Positions 1 to 7,880 of a stretch of 21,314 nt of DNA are shown here, in pieces. The stretch's first letter is position 1. Every line of letters begins with the position of its first letter. Below the pieces are notes generated by a model that worked only from the letters and a program-made list of their open reading frames with translations, made no database searches and was not told where the DNA came from. This DNA comes from an uncultured Collinsella sp. (lineage in GTDB: Bacteria; Actinomycetota; Coriobacteriia; Coriobacteriales; Coriobacteriaceae): the NCBI GenBank assembly GCA_902496645.1, contig CABVBR010000021.1, forward strand, positions 1 through 21,314, read 5' to 3'. A program made the translations under genes and the position numbers.

Positions 1-111
1 GTCGTGGACTCTGTGCGCTGCCACTATGAGGGCGACCGTTCGTGTGTTCGTGCCCATGCGGTCGCGGAGGCATTGGGACGCATTGCCCTTGTGCTCAACT
101 CTATGGAATAG
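1..111 (+). CDS. cinA: CinA-like protein, C-terminal end only (partial)
   Basis: The window opens inside a reading frame that gives 36 residues and stops at TAG 109-111. The peptide contains HYEGDRSCVRAHAVAEALGR, which resembles the last helix of the CinA C-terminal (nicotinamide-nucleotide amidase) domain, where a GDR...VR...AV..AL pattern is typical. The position directly upstream of recA supports this, because cinA-recA adjacency is common in Gram-positive bacteria and actinobacteria. The enzyme deamidates NMN in pyridine-nucleotide salvage. Only the tail is visible, so catalytic residues cannot be checked and the assignment rests on a short match plus context. Confidence 0.65.
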   Translation, partial: VVDSVRCHYEGDRSCVRAHAVAEALGRIALVLNSME

Positions 112-121
112 ACGTGTTTTC

Positions 122-139
122 AGGGGCCTTAGGGCCCCT
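122..139 (+). terminator. Short hairpin after the cinA-like gene, possible terminator
   Basis: AGGGGCC and GGCCCCT form a perfect 7-bp stem with a TTAG loop, 10 bases after the stop codon. The following TAATTG is only weakly T-rich, so this is a modest terminator at best. It would separate cinA from the independently promoted recA. Confidence 0.5.
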
Positions 140-309
140 TAATTGTGGAGATAGGGACCCCTGACGAATTTAGCGTTTGCGCTGGTTATAGGTGTATTCT
201 TGCCTTCCTTGTTCTTATTCGGAAACTTGAGATCGGACATTTGGTCAGTGTTTGGTCGGCGTTTGGTTGGGTTTTGGAAAGACTGCCTGCATATGATTGG
301 CCTGAACGG

Positions 310-338
310 TTGACCACGAACAGCCGTTCGTTTATTAT
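310..338 (+). promoter_or_regulatory. Putative recA promoter with embedded SOS box
   Basis: TTGACC (310-315) and TATTAT (333-338) are separated by exactly 17 bases, a good match to a housekeeping-sigma promoter. The spacer contains the SOS box at 317-330, so LexA bound there would directly block RNA polymerase. The rest of the cinA-recA gap (140-309) shows no other clear signal; the open frame at 145-354 has no RBS or recognisable product. Confidence 0.75.
317..330. promoter_or_regulatory. LexA operator (SOS box) of recA
   Basis: CGAACAGCCGTTCG is a perfect palindromic CGAAC-N4-GTTCG site, the LexA/DinR operator form known in Gram-positive bacteria and actinobacteria. It lies about 40 bases upstream of the recA start and inside the promoter spacer. 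A lexA gene is present at 9858-10502. Confidence 0.85.
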
Positions 339-368
339 CGATGCAGGTTGTTAAGAGGAGGGCTATTC

Positions 369-1517
369 ATGGCCAAGAATTCAGGTCCCGTACGTACCGT
401 TCATGCTCGCACGACGGGTAAAGAGCGCGATGAGATGATCGCCACCACCAAGGCCGAGATCGAGAAGAAGTTCGGTCAAGGCTCCATCATGAGGTATGGT
501 GACGGCGGCCCCGAGCTCGAGGTTGAGGCCATCCCCACGGGCGCTCTTGCACTCGATGCCGCTCTGGGTATCGGCGGTGTGCCGCGCGGCCGTATCGTCG
601 AGATTTACGGTCCTGAGTCCTCCGGTAAGACGACGCTTTCGCTCGAGATCCTGGCCGAAGCCCAGGCAATGGGTGGCGTGGTGGCATTTATCGATGCCGA
701 GCACGCGCTCGATCCCACGTATGCCGCGCGCATTGGCGTGGATATCGACGAGGTACTGATTTCCCAGCCTGATACGGGTGAGCAGGCGCTCGAGATTGTT
801 GACATGCTCGTGCGTTCCGGCGCCATCGATGCCATCGTCGTCGACTCCGTCGCCGCGCTGACCCCGCGTGCCGAGATCGAGGGAGAGATCGGCGATACCA
901 CGGTCGGATTGCAAGCTCGTCTGATGAGTCAGGCGCTCCGCAAGCTCGCCGGCTCGCTGTCCAAGTCCAACACGACATGCATCTTCATTAACCAGCTGCG
1001 TGAGAAGATCGGCGTCATGTTCGGCAACCCCGAGACCACGACGGGCGGCCGCGCCCTTAAGTTCTTCTCTTCGGTGCGTATCGACATTCGCCGCATCGAC
1101 AGCATTAAGCTTAAGGATGAGGTTATCGGTAACCGCGTGCGCGCCAAGGTCGTTAAGAACAAGGTGGCAGCTCCGTTCCGTTCTGCTGAGTTCGACATCA
1201 TGTACGGTACGGGCATCTCTAAGGAGGGCTCGATTCTGGACATGGCTGTCGAGTGCGGCATTTGCAAGAAGATGGGCTCCTGGTTTGCCTATGGCGAGGA
1301 CAAGCTCGGCAACGGTCGCGAGGCCGCCAAGGCGTTCCTGCGCGAACACCCCGATTGCGCCGACGAGATTGAGCATAAGGTCCGCCTTGCCTGCGGGCTT
1401 GAGTTTGATGACGATGCTCCGTCCGAGGTCGAGCTGACCGATCAGCCTGCGCCTGAGGAGTTTGACGAGCTTTACGCCATCGATGGTTCCGCCATGCTCG
1501 ATGATGACGACGAGTAG
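369..1517 (+). CDS. recA: RecA recombinase
   Basis: RecA forms filaments on single-stranded DNA, drives homologous strand exchange and acts as co-protease for LexA self-cleavage. The 382-residue product shows Walker A GPESSGKT (residues 81-88), the Walker B region IDAIVVDS, the L2 DNA-binding region with GNPETTTGGRALKF, and the usual acidic C-terminal tail ending LDDDDE. ATG 369 is chosen because AGGAGGG (356-362) lies 6 bases upstream; a TTG at 348 in the same frame overlaps that RBS and is unlikely. The N-terminus is extended by about 18 residues before the conserved EMIATTKAEIEKKFGQGSIM region. The promoter carries an SOS box, so damage induction is expected. recX follows 11 bases after the stop. 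Confidence 0.98.
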   Translation: MAKNSGPVRTVHARTTGKERDEMIATTKAEIEKKFGQGSIMRYGDGGPELEVEAIPTGALALDAALGIGGVPRGRIVEIYGPESSGKTTLSLEILAEAQAMGGVVAFIDAEHALDPTYAARIGVDIDEVLISQPDTGEQALEIVDMLVRSGAIDAIVVDSVAALTPRAEIEGEIGDTTVGLQARLMSQALRKLAGSLSKSNTTCIFINQLREKIGVMFGNPETTTGGRALKFFSSVRIDIRRIDSIKLKDEVIGNRVRAKVVKNKVAAPFRSAEFDIMYGTGISKEGSILDMAVECGICKKMGSWFAYGEDKLGNGREAAKAFLREHPDCADEIEHKVRLACGLEFDDDAPSEVELTDQPAPEEFDELYAIDGSAMLDDDDE

Positions 1518-1528
1518 CGGTTACGCTC

Positions 1529-2221
1529 ATGTCGTATACGGTGACCGAGGCCACGGTCGTCTTTCCCGATAAGAAGGCGGCCTCCTCGTTCTCGAGCGGG
1601 TATGCGTCCAAAAAGCCTTGCGCACATATCGATTGTGAGCTTGAGGGCGGTTTTGAGCGGTCCATTTGGATTCCCGTGCGGGTCGCGCGCCTGTATGTCA
1701 AAAATCGCCCCGATTTTCCCTGTGATTGGGATAACTTTCGTGAAGCGGTGCAGCTCATCGAGCGTAAATGTGCACTTACCATGGTGACCGAGATGCTATC
1801 GCGACGCGACCATGCGACGGGTGAGGTCCGTGACAAGCTGGTTCGCTACGGCTTTCACCAGTTCGCGATCGATTTCGCCGTCGAGTGCGCCACCGAGTAT
1901 CGCTTTTTAGACGAGAACCGCTTTTGCTCGTACTTTATCGAGGAACGCAAGCGGCGCGGTTGGGGACAGCGTAAAATCGAGACAGAGCTCAAGCGCCGTC
2001 ATGTCGTGCTCGATGACATTCCCGGTTATCCCGAGGATTATTTTGCCGTCGAAGACGATTTGGCGCGTGCGTCAGCCCTGCTCGCCAAGCGGCGTATTCC
2101 AGAGACGCGCGGATTCGAAAAACTGGTTCGGTTTTTGATGGGCAAGGGCTTCTCGTATCACATCGCCGCCGATGCCGTTAAGGCACGTCTTAATGCCGAA
2201 CGCGAGGAATGTGCGGTTTAG
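1529..2221 (+). CDS. recX: RecX regulatory protein
   Basis: RecX binds RecA filaments and modulates RecA activity. The 230-residue product has a RecX-type helical-repeat region: residues ~85-150 contain LSRRDHATGEVRDKLVRYGF, followed by FLDENRFCSYFIEERKRRGW and GQRKIETELKRR, and a second repeat (ARASALLAKRR...FLMGKGFSYHIAADAV) closes the C-terminus. The first ~80 residues are poorly conserved, as is normal in this family. It starts 11 bases after recA with no promoter between, so recA-recX are probably co-transcribed and SOS-induced together. No strong RBS precedes ATG 1529, which suggests low translation or coupling to recA. Confidence 0.93.
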   Translation: MSYTVTEATVVFPDKKAASSFSSGYASKKPCAHIDCELEGGFERSIWIPVRVARLYVKNRPDFPCDWDNFREAVQLIERKCALTMVTEMLSRRDHATGEVRDKLVRYGFHQFAIDFAVECATEYRFLDENRFCSYFIEERKRRGWGQRKIETELKRRHVVLDDIPGYPEDYFAVEDDLARASALLAKRRIPETRGFEKLVRFLMGKGFSYHIAADAVKARLNAEREECAV

Positions 2222-2283
2222 GCGTATGCGTTTTGTGGCCCTGCCGTTCACCGCGTTTTAGCCGCCGTGCTGGGGCCATTTAT

Positions 2284-2312
2284 TTGACAGTTGTTGTGGT
2301 TCAACGTACGAT
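2284..2312 (+). promoter_or_regulatory. Putative promoter of the rny gene cluster
   Basis: TTGACA (2284-2289) and TACGAT (2307-2312) lie 17 bases apart. Transcription from here would give a leader of about 160 bases before rny, containing the hairpins at 2342-2356 and 2418-2443. A weak long-looped inverted repeat (TGGCCC 2236-2241 / GGGCCA 2273-2278) precedes it and may help end recX transcription, but I could not call it a terminator. Confidence 0.65.
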
Positions 2313-2341
2313 AAACACTGTCATTTGCTTTGTGATATGTG

Positions 2342-2356
2342 CTCATCTGTGATGAG
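2342..2356 (+). other. Small hairpin in the rny leader
   Basis: CTCATC and GATGAG form a perfect 6-bp stem with a TGT loop, followed by TTTGTTTAT. It would lie near the 5' end of the leader transcript. The stem is short, so it may be chance or a minor 5'-end structure. Confidence 0.35.
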
Positions 2357-2417
2357 TTTGTTTATATGTTTATCTGTATCCGACCCGCATAAGCTGCGCC
2401 CATATTACTCAAATGTC

Positions 2418-2443
2418 GCGAGCCGTTCGTAAGGACGGTTCGC
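2418..2443 (+). promoter_or_regulatory. GNRA-capped hairpin in the rny leader, possible attenuator or cleavage element
   Basis: GCGAGCCGTTC (2418-2428) and GGACGGTTCGC (2433-2443) form an 11-bp stem with two G-U pairs, closed by the tetraloop GTAA, which is a stable GNRA type in RNA. The downstream TTTGTTGTGT is T-rich, so the element resembles an intrinsic terminator or attenuator 35 bases before the rny start. A structured leader is interesting because the downstream product is an mRNA-decay nuclease. Confidence 0.55.
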
Positions 2444-2478
2444 TTTGTTGTGTAACGAATCCATAAAAAGGAGTGAGC

Positions 2479-4029
2479 ATGCCTATCATCGCAGCGCTCG
2501 TTGGCATCGTTTTGGGTGCCATCGCCGCCATTGCCTACATGCGCACCGCCAAGCAGGGTAGTCTTCACGAGGCCGACGAAAAAATCCAGTCGGCACACGC
2601 ACAGGCTGAGTCCCTGATCGGTGATGCTAAGCGTCAGGCCGAGACCCTCAAAAAAGAGGCTCTGCTCGAGGCTAAAGAGGAGATCATCAAGAACAAGCAG
2701 GCCGCTGAGGCCGAGGACAAGCAGCGTAAGAACGAGATTCGTACGCTCGAGAACCGCGTGATGCAGCGCGAGGAATCTCTCGATCGCCGCAACGACGCTC
2801 TCGACAAGCGCGAGCATCAGCTGTCCAGCCAGGCCGGCCAGGTCGAGAAGCGCTCCCGTGAGCTCGAGGAGCTCTGCGCAAAGCAGACCTCCGAGCTCGA
2901 GCGTATCGCCGACCTTACCCGCGAGGACGCGCACAAGGAGCTCCTCGATAAGGTTCGCGGCGAGGTCACCCACGAGGCCGCCACGATCATTCGCGAGTCC
3001 GAGCAGCAGGTTCGCGCCGAGTGCCACAAGACCGCCCAGGAGATTCTGTCTCTGGCGATTCAGCGCTGCGCTGCCGATCACACTGCCGAGGTCACCGTTA
3101 CCTCCGTGCACATTCCCTCTGATGACCTCAAAGGCCGTATCATCGGTCGCGAGGGTCGCAACATCCGGACCTTCGAGCAGGTTTCCGGCGTCAACCTCGT
3201 GATCGACGACACGCCCGAGACCGTCGTTCTTTCGAGCTTCGACCCGGTCCGTCGTGAGACCGCCCGCGTCGCCCTCGAGAACCTCATCGCCGACGGCCGC
3301 ATTCACCCTGCCCGTATCGAGGAGATGTATCACAAGGCCGCCGACCTGGTTCAGCAGCGCGTGCGCGAGGCTGGCGAGCAGGCTGCCTTCGATACCGGCA
3401 TCCACGATCTGCACCCCGAGATCGTCAAGACCCTTGGTGCCCTGCGCTACCGTACCTCGTTTGGTCAGAACGTGCTTCAGCATTCCCTCGAGGTCTCTGA
3501 TCTGTGCGGCGTGATGGCTTCCGAGCTTGGCCTGGACGTTGTGACCGCCAAGCGCGCCGGCCTGCTTCATGACCTGGGCAAGGCAATCGACCACGACGTC
3601 GAGGGCCCGCATGCCGTCATCGGCGCCGAGCTTGCCCGCCGTTATGGCGAGAAGCCCGTTATCGTCCACGCTATTGAGGCTCACCATGCCGATGTCGACC
3701 CCAACACGGTGCTCGATGTCCTGGTGCAGGCCGCCGATGCTGTCTCTGCCTCTCGCCCCGGTGCCCGTCGCGAGTCTGCCGAGAACTACATCAAGCGTCT
3801 TGAGAAGCTCGAGGAGATCGCCAACTCCCATGACGGCGTCGAACGTACCTATGCCATGCAGGCCGGTCGCGAGGTCCACGTCATGGTCCAGCCGGACAAG
3901 ATTTCCGATGCCCAGTCCACGGTTCTGGCTCACGATATCGCCCATCAGATCGAGGAAGAGATGGAGTATCCCGGTCAGGTGCGCGTCGTCGTGATTCGCG
4001 AGAGCCGCGCTGTCGATATCGCTAAATAA
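2479..4029 (+). CDS. rny: Ribonuclease Y
   Basis: RNase Y is a membrane-anchored endoribonuclease that initiates mRNA decay in Gram-positive bacteria. The 516-residue product has the family layout: an N-terminal membrane segment (residues ~2-20), a long charged coiled coil (~25-185), a KH domain around 212-275 with LKGRIIGREGRNIRTFE, and an HD phosphohydrolase domain (~330-430) with HSLEVSDLCG and the metal-binding HD pair in LLHDLGKAIDHD. Length is typical. ATG 2479 is chosen because AAGGAG (2468-2473) lies 5 bases upstream; a GTG at 2473 overlaps this RBS. The GHKL ATPase gene begins 1 base after its stop, indicating an operon. Confidence 0.97.
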   Translation: MPIIAALVGIVLGAIAAIAYMRTAKQGSLHEADEKIQSAHAQAESLIGDAKRQAETLKKEALLEAKEEIIKNKQAAEAEDKQRKNEIRTLENRVMQREESLDRRNDALDKREHQLSSQAGQVEKRSRELEELCAKQTSELERIADLTREDAHKELLDKVRGEVTHEAATIIRESEQQVRAECHKTAQEILSLAIQRCAADHTAEVTVTSVHIPSDDLKGRIIGREGRNIRTFEQVSGVNLVIDDTPETVVLSSFDPVRRETARVALENLIADGRIHPARIEEMYHKAADLVQQRVREAGEQAAFDTGIHDLHPEIVKTLGALRYRTSFGQNVLQHSLEVSDLCGVMASELGLDVVTAKRAGLLHDLGKAIDHDVEGPHAVIGAELARRYGEKPVIVHAIEAHHADVDPNTVLDVLVQAADAVSASRPGARRESAENYIKRLEKLEEIANSHDGVERTYAMQAGREVHVMVQPDKISDAQSTVLAHDIAHQIEEEMEYPGQVRVVVIRESRAVDIAK

Positions 4030-4030
4030 C

Positions 4031-5116
4031 ATGAGCGACGCGAACGAGCTCATCTCATTTATCGCGTCGATGTCGGGGGAGGGCAACCTTCGCGTCGAGG
4101 AGAACCTTGGCGAGGGGTATGTCCGCCTCCGCGTTTCGGAGGCCGAGCGGCGCCAGGCTAAGCACGACATTCAGCATGTCGAGGACATCGTCATCGAAAT
4201 GCTCCGTAATGCTCGCGATGCCGGCGCCGACAAGGTTTATCTCGCCACGACCAAGGAAGATGGCGTCCGCACGCTTGTCTTTCTGGATAACGGTTCTGGC
4301 GTTCCGCAGGATATGCAAGAGCGAATCTTTGATGCCCGCGTTACCTCCAAGCTCGAGAGCATGAAGATGGATCGTTGGGGCGTTCACGGTCGTGGCATGG
4401 CATTGTTTTCGATCAAGCAGAACACCGATGAGGCCCGTGTGGTCACGTCCGGTGTCGATCTTGGTTCAGCCTTTAAGGTGAGCGTCGCGGCCGACCGCCT
4501 CAGTGAGCGTGCCGATCAGTCCAGCTGGCCCCAGGCCGTCAAGGATGAGGACGGACGTTATGTCTGCGCTCGCGGTCCACATAATATTATTCGCGCTGCT
4601 TGTGAGTTTGCGCTCGAGGAGTTGCGTGGTTGCGATGTCTATCTTGGTTCTCCGTCAGAGATTGCCGCGACCCTTTATGCTCAAGCGTCAAGTCGGCTCG
4701 ATACGTCTCGTCTCCTGTTCATTGATGACGAGAGCGAGCTTCCGGTTGTCGATCGTTTAGGCCTTGCTTCTGATGCCGAGGACTTTATCCGTATTTGTTC
4801 GGGTTTGGGTCTTGAGATGTCCGAGCGCACGGCCCATCGCATTTTGGCAGGGCAGATTAAGCCCGTTCGCGGTGTGACCGCGCGTCTGCTGCGCGAGCGT
4901 GATTCGTCCTCGCATGCGCCGACTCCTGTCGATCTCGCGAAGGATCGTCGCGGGCTACGTATTGCCAAGGATGACATGGCACAGTTTTCGCGCGCTGTGG
5001 AACGCGACTTTAATGACCTTGCCGCCCGGTACTATCTCAACCTTTGCGGCGACCCAAAGATTCGTGTTTCGCGTGATCGAATCACCGTGACCTTTGATCT
5101 TGCCAAAGAGGAATAG
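4031..5116 (+). CDS. Uncharacterised GHKL-fold ATP-binding protein
   Basis: The 361-residue product carries the ATP-binding motifs of the GHKL superfamily (gyrase/Hsp90/histidine kinase/MutL): an N-box with E56-x3-N60 in IEMLRNARDAGA, the G1 box DNGSG (86-90), and the G2-like WGVHGRGMALFSIKQ (116-130). I see no transmembrane segment, histidine-phosphotransfer H-box or receiver domain, so it does not look like a classical sensor kinase; the ARDAGA-type N-box is closer to MutL/Hsp90-like or standalone ATPases. The C-terminal half is not recognisable to me. ATG 4031 follows the rny stop by 1 base and the gene ends 74 bases before spoVS, so it is probably co-transcribed with rny. The biochemical role is unknown. 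Confidence 0.85.
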   Translation: MSDANELISFIASMSGEGNLRVEENLGEGYVRLRVSEAERRQAKHDIQHVEDIVIEMLRNARDAGADKVYLATTKEDGVRTLVFLDNGSGVPQDMQERIFDARVTSKLESMKMDRWGVHGRGMALFSIKQNTDEARVVTSGVDLGSAFKVSVAADRLSERADQSSWPQAVKDEDGRYVCARGPHNIIRAACEFALEELRGCDVYLGSPSEIAATLYAQASSRLDTSRLLFIDDESELPVVDRLGLASDAEDFIRICSGLGLEMSERTAHRILAGQIKPVRGVTARLLRERDSSSHAPTPVDLAKDRRGLRIAKDDMAQFSRAVERDFNDLAARYYLNLCGDPKIRVSRDRITVTFDLAKEE

Positions 5117-5120
5117 TGCC

Positions 5121-5149
5121 TTTACCGAGTCCACTCGGTACGATACAGT
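5121..5149 (+). promoter_or_regulatory. Putative spoVS promoter overlapping a palindrome
   Basis: TTTACC (5121-5126) and TACAGT (5144-5149) are 17 bases apart, about 40 bases upstream of spoVS. The perfect inverted repeat ACCGAGT-CC-ACTCGGT (5124-5139) overlaps the -35 end and most of the spacer, as expected of a repressor operator. The 2-base centre disfavours a hairpin terminator and no T-tract follows. Confidence 0.5.
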
Positions 5150-5190
5150 TATTGCAGTTAAAACGTACTTTTAAATGCAGGAGTTTCTTC

Positions 5191-5508
5191 ATGGATTGCC
5201 TGAAGGTATCAAGCAAATCATCGCCCGCGTCCGTTGCCGGCGCCATCGCCGGCATGGTCAAGGATGGTGTACCCGTCAACATCCAGTGTGTCGGCGCCGG
5301 TGCCGTCAACCAGGCCATTAAGGCCGTTGCTATCGCGCGCGGTTTTTTGATTCCAACCGGTTTTGATATTTCCTGCGCGCCCGTGTTCTCCGACATCCTC
5401 ATTAACGGGGAGTCGCGCACGGCCATCCGCCTTTCTATCTACGTTCACCAGATCAATCGAGCTGCTATGGATAACGTCGTCATGGATGATGTTAAGCCTG
5501 TGGCATAG
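5191..5508 (+). CDS. spoVS: Stage V sporulation protein S family (SpoVS)
   Basis: The 105-residue product matches the small SpoVS/Alba-like family: LKVSSKSSPASVAGAIAGM near the start, then GAGAVNQAIKAVAIARGFL and the C-terminal INGESRTAIRLSIY. In Bacillus it affects septation and sporulation; in non-spore-formers it is a conserved protein of unclear role, with a fold related to nucleic-acid-binding proteins. ATG 5191 has AGGAG (5179-5183) 7 bases upstream; the frame is open back to 5116, but that extension has no family similarity. It has a ~15-residue C-terminal extension (HQINRAAMDNVVMDD...) beyond the usual ~86-residue core. The adjacency rny-GHKL-spoVS suggests a conserved set. Confidence 0.92.
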   Translation: MDCLKVSSKSSPASVAGAIAGMVKDGVPVNIQCVGAGAVNQAIKAVAIARGFLIPTGFDISCAPVFSDILINGESRTAIRLSIYVHQINRAAMDNVVMDDVKPVA

Positions 5509-5571
5509 CGTGTTTGCTCTTTGCCCGCGCTCTTTGATTCCGCCTTTTCCACCTCGTTAGGACTTATACAC

Positions 5572-6942
5572 ATGGACCAGGGTTCCGTACGCGATATTCT
5601 TGCCGGTAAAACCTACTTTATTCGCACCTTTGGCTGCCAGATGAATCAGCACGACTCCGAGCGCGTGAGTGGCTTGCTCGATTCGTATGGCTGCCTTATG
5701 GCGCTCGATCCGGAGCATGCCGACATTGTCGTGTTCATGACGTGCTGTGTTCGCGAGGCCGCTGACACCCGTCTGTACGGCCAGTGCAACTCTTGTAAGA
5801 GCCTCCCGCCTTCGCCTTCGGGCAAGCGCGTGGTCGCCGTGGGCGGCTGCATCGCACAGCGCGACGGCGAGGGACTGCTCACCAACGTCGATAACGTCAA
5901 TGTCATCTTTGGCACGCATTCCATCGCGCATGTGGCCGAGCTCATTGCCGAGGCATTCTTGGACGGCAAGCGCCATATTCGCACCAATGAGCACGAGGAC
6001 ACGGATGCTATGAGCATGCCGTGGCATCGTGAGACCCAGTATCACGCCTGGGTCCCCATTATGACGGGCTGCAATAACTTCTGCACCTATTGCATCGTGC
6101 CGTATGTGCGCGGTCGCGAAAAAAGCCGTCCTTTCGAGGAGATTGTCGACGAGGTGACCGGTCTCGTACGCCAGGGCGTGCGTGAGGTCACGCTTCTGGG
6201 TCAAAACGTCAATTCCTATGGTCGCGATCTGTTTGGTAAGCCGCGTTTTGCCGATCTGTTGCGTGCCGTTGGCGATACGGGTGTAGAGCGTATCTTCTTT
6301 ACCTCCTCGCACCCCAAAGACCTGCTGCCCGAGACCATCGACGCTATGGCCGAGACGCCTGCCGTCATGCCGCAGCTGCACCTGGCAGTTCAGTCGGGCT
6401 CGACGCGCATCCTTAAAGAGATGAACCGTCGCTATACGCGTGAGGACTATCTGGGGCTCGTCGATCGCATCCGCAATCGCATGCCCGATATCGCGCTTTC
6501 GACCGATATCATCGTGGGCTTCCCCGGCGAGACCGAGGAAGACTTTGGGCAGACGCTCTCGCTTGCCGAGACGGTCCGTTATGCTCAGGCCTATACGTTT
6601 ATCTATTCCAAGCGTGCCGGTACTCCGGCCGCCGAGATTGATGATCCTACGCCGCATGAGGTGATTCTTGAGCGCTTTAACCGTCTGGTGAAGGTTATCG
6701 AGACCACGGCGCACGAGTATAACCAAGGTGAGCTCCACACCGTTGTGCCGGCGCTCATTGAAGGTACCAGTAAAAAGAACGACGCGGTCCTGCTAGGCAA
6801 GAGTCCCAAGAATCAGACTGTTCATGCTCCGATTCCCGCTGGCTACAGCATTGATCAGTTGATCGGTAAGATCGTTGACGTTGACGTTGACGTTGCCAAG
6901 ACCTGGTATCTGTCTGGATCCGTCGTGGGCGAGCCGCGCTAA
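5572..6942 (+). CDS. miaB: tRNA-2-methylthio-N6-dimethylallyladenosine synthase MiaB
   Basis: MiaB is a radical-SAM methylthiotransferase that converts i6A37 to ms2i6A37 in tRNAs. The 456-residue product contains the N-terminal UPF0004 domain with cluster cysteines C22 (TFGCQMN), C58 (MTCCVRE) and C93 (GGCIAQ), the radical-SAM CxxxCxxC motif C167/C171/C174 in TGCNNFCTYCIVPYVRGRE, and a C-terminal TRAM-like region (~385-455). The first motif reads MTCC instead of the commoner NTC. ATG 5572 is chosen because conserved sequence begins there and TAGGA lies ~9 bases upstream; in-frame codons back to 5521 add nothing recognisable. The stop overlaps the miaA start by one base (TAATG), so miaB and miaA are translationally coupled and supply consecutive steps of one modification. 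Confidence 0.95.
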   Translation: MDQGSVRDILAGKTYFIRTFGCQMNQHDSERVSGLLDSYGCLMALDPEHADIVVFMTCCVREAADTRLYGQCNSCKSLPPSPSGKRVVAVGGCIAQRDGEGLLTNVDNVNVIFGTHSIAHVAELIAEAFLDGKRHIRTNEHEDTDAMSMPWHRETQYHAWVPIMTGCNNFCTYCIVPYVRGREKSRPFEEIVDEVTGLVRQGVREVTLLGQNVNSYGRDLFGKPRFADLLRAVGDTGVERIFFTSSHPKDLLPETIDAMAETPAVMPQLHLAVQSGSTRILKEMNRRYTREDYLGLVDRIRNRMPDIALSTDIIVGFPGETEEDFGQTLSLAETVRYAQAYTFIYSKRAGTPAAEIDDPTPHEVILERFNRLVKVIETTAHEYNQGELHTVVPALIEGTSKKNDAVLLGKSPKNQTVHAPIPAGYSIDQLIGKIVDVDVDVAKTWYLSGSVVGEPR

Positions 6943-7880
6943 TGATTTCTCCCGGGGCAGGTCTTTCCGCCGTTGCGATTGTCGGTCCGACTGCGGTTGG
7001 CAAAAGTGATGTCGCAGATCGTTTGGCAGCTCGGCTTTCGTCCGAAGTGCTGTCGTGTGACGCGATGCAAATCTATCGAGGTATGGATATCGGCACCGCC
7101 AAGATGGCACCCGAGGAATGCACGGCGCCTCTGCGCTTGGTCGATATTGTTGAACCGGGCGTTGCATATTCTGCAGCGCTGTATCAGGCAGACGCACGCG
7201 TGCATCTTGAGCGTTTGCTGGGCGAGGGCCGCCTACCGGTGTTTTGCGGGGGCACAGGCTTGTATCTCAAGGCCGCTCTAGATGAGATGGATTTTCCCTC
7301 GGGCGAGCTTGAGGACGATCGCCGCGCGGGATATCAGGAGCTTGCCGAACGCATTGGCGAGGAAGCGCTGCATGCGCTGCTTGCCGAGCGTGACCCCGAG
7401 TCCGCTGCGGTCATCCACCCTCATAATGTTCGCCGCGTGATTCGCGCGCTCGAAATGCACGATGATGGTGTGTCCTACGCGCAGCAAAAGTCGCAGTTTA
7501 GTGTTCCGCGCGAGCATTATCACGCTCTGTGGTTTGGATTGATGCGAAATCGCGAGGCGCTTTACGAGCGCATTAACCTTCGCGTCGACCTGATGTTTGA
7601 GCAGGGTCTTGTTGATGAGGTTCGTGGTCTTATGGACCAGGGGCTGGGAGATGCCCTGACTTCGATGCAGGCGATTGGCTATAAAGAGATTATCGATGCC
7701 TTTAACGGCGTGATTTCCATGGATGAGGCTCGCGAACTCATCAAGATGCGTTCGCGTCGCTATGCCAAGCGTCAGCTTTCGTGGTTTAAACGCGATGAGC
7801 GCATCGTGTGGTTCGATATGGACGAGTTTACGATCGATGAGGTCGTTGAGGACATCCTTCACCGTATTGAGGCGGCATAA
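6942..7880 (+). CDS. miaA: tRNA dimethylallyltransferase MiaA
   Basis: MiaA transfers a dimethylallyl group from DMAPP to A37 of tRNAs reading UNN codons, making the substrate of MiaB. The 312-residue product has the P-loop GPTAVGKS (15-22), the DAMQIYRGMDIGTAK segment (40-54; the form with DAMQ rather than DSMQ is frequent in actinobacterial homologues), the DMAPP-pocket region GGTGLYLKA, and the C-terminal MQAIGYKEI and RRYAKRQLSWFKRD tRNA-contact region. Start and stop are both 1-bp overlaps (TAATG) with miaB and hflX. Confidence 0.96.
   Translation: MISPGAGLSAVAIVGPTAVGKSDVADRLAARLSSEVLSCDAMQIYRGMDIGTAKMAPEECTAPLRLVDIVEPGVAYSAALYQADARVHLERLLGEGRLPVFCGGTGLYLKAALDEMDFPSGELEDDRRAGYQELAERIGEEALHALLAERDPESAAVIHPHNVRRVIRALEMHDDGVSYAQQKSQFSVPREHYHALWFGLMRNREALYERINLRVDLMFEQGLVDEVRGLMDQGLGDALTSMQAIGYKEIIDAFNGVISMDEARELIKMRSRRYAKRQLSWFKRDERIVWFDMDEFTIDEVVEDILHRIEAA

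Noticed and set aside
145..354. 69-codon GTG-start frame upstream of recA
   Set aside because: No RBS or recognisable protein, and it runs through the recA promoter, SOS box and RBS.
381..1376. Long - strand open frame opposite recA (331 codons)
   Set aside because: It is antisense to a certain recA gene, has no family resemblance, and is explained by GC-rich codon bias; the same applies to the frames opposite rny (2362-4170), miaB (5557-6738), hflX (8282-9607) and the NlpC/P60 gene (16762-17829).
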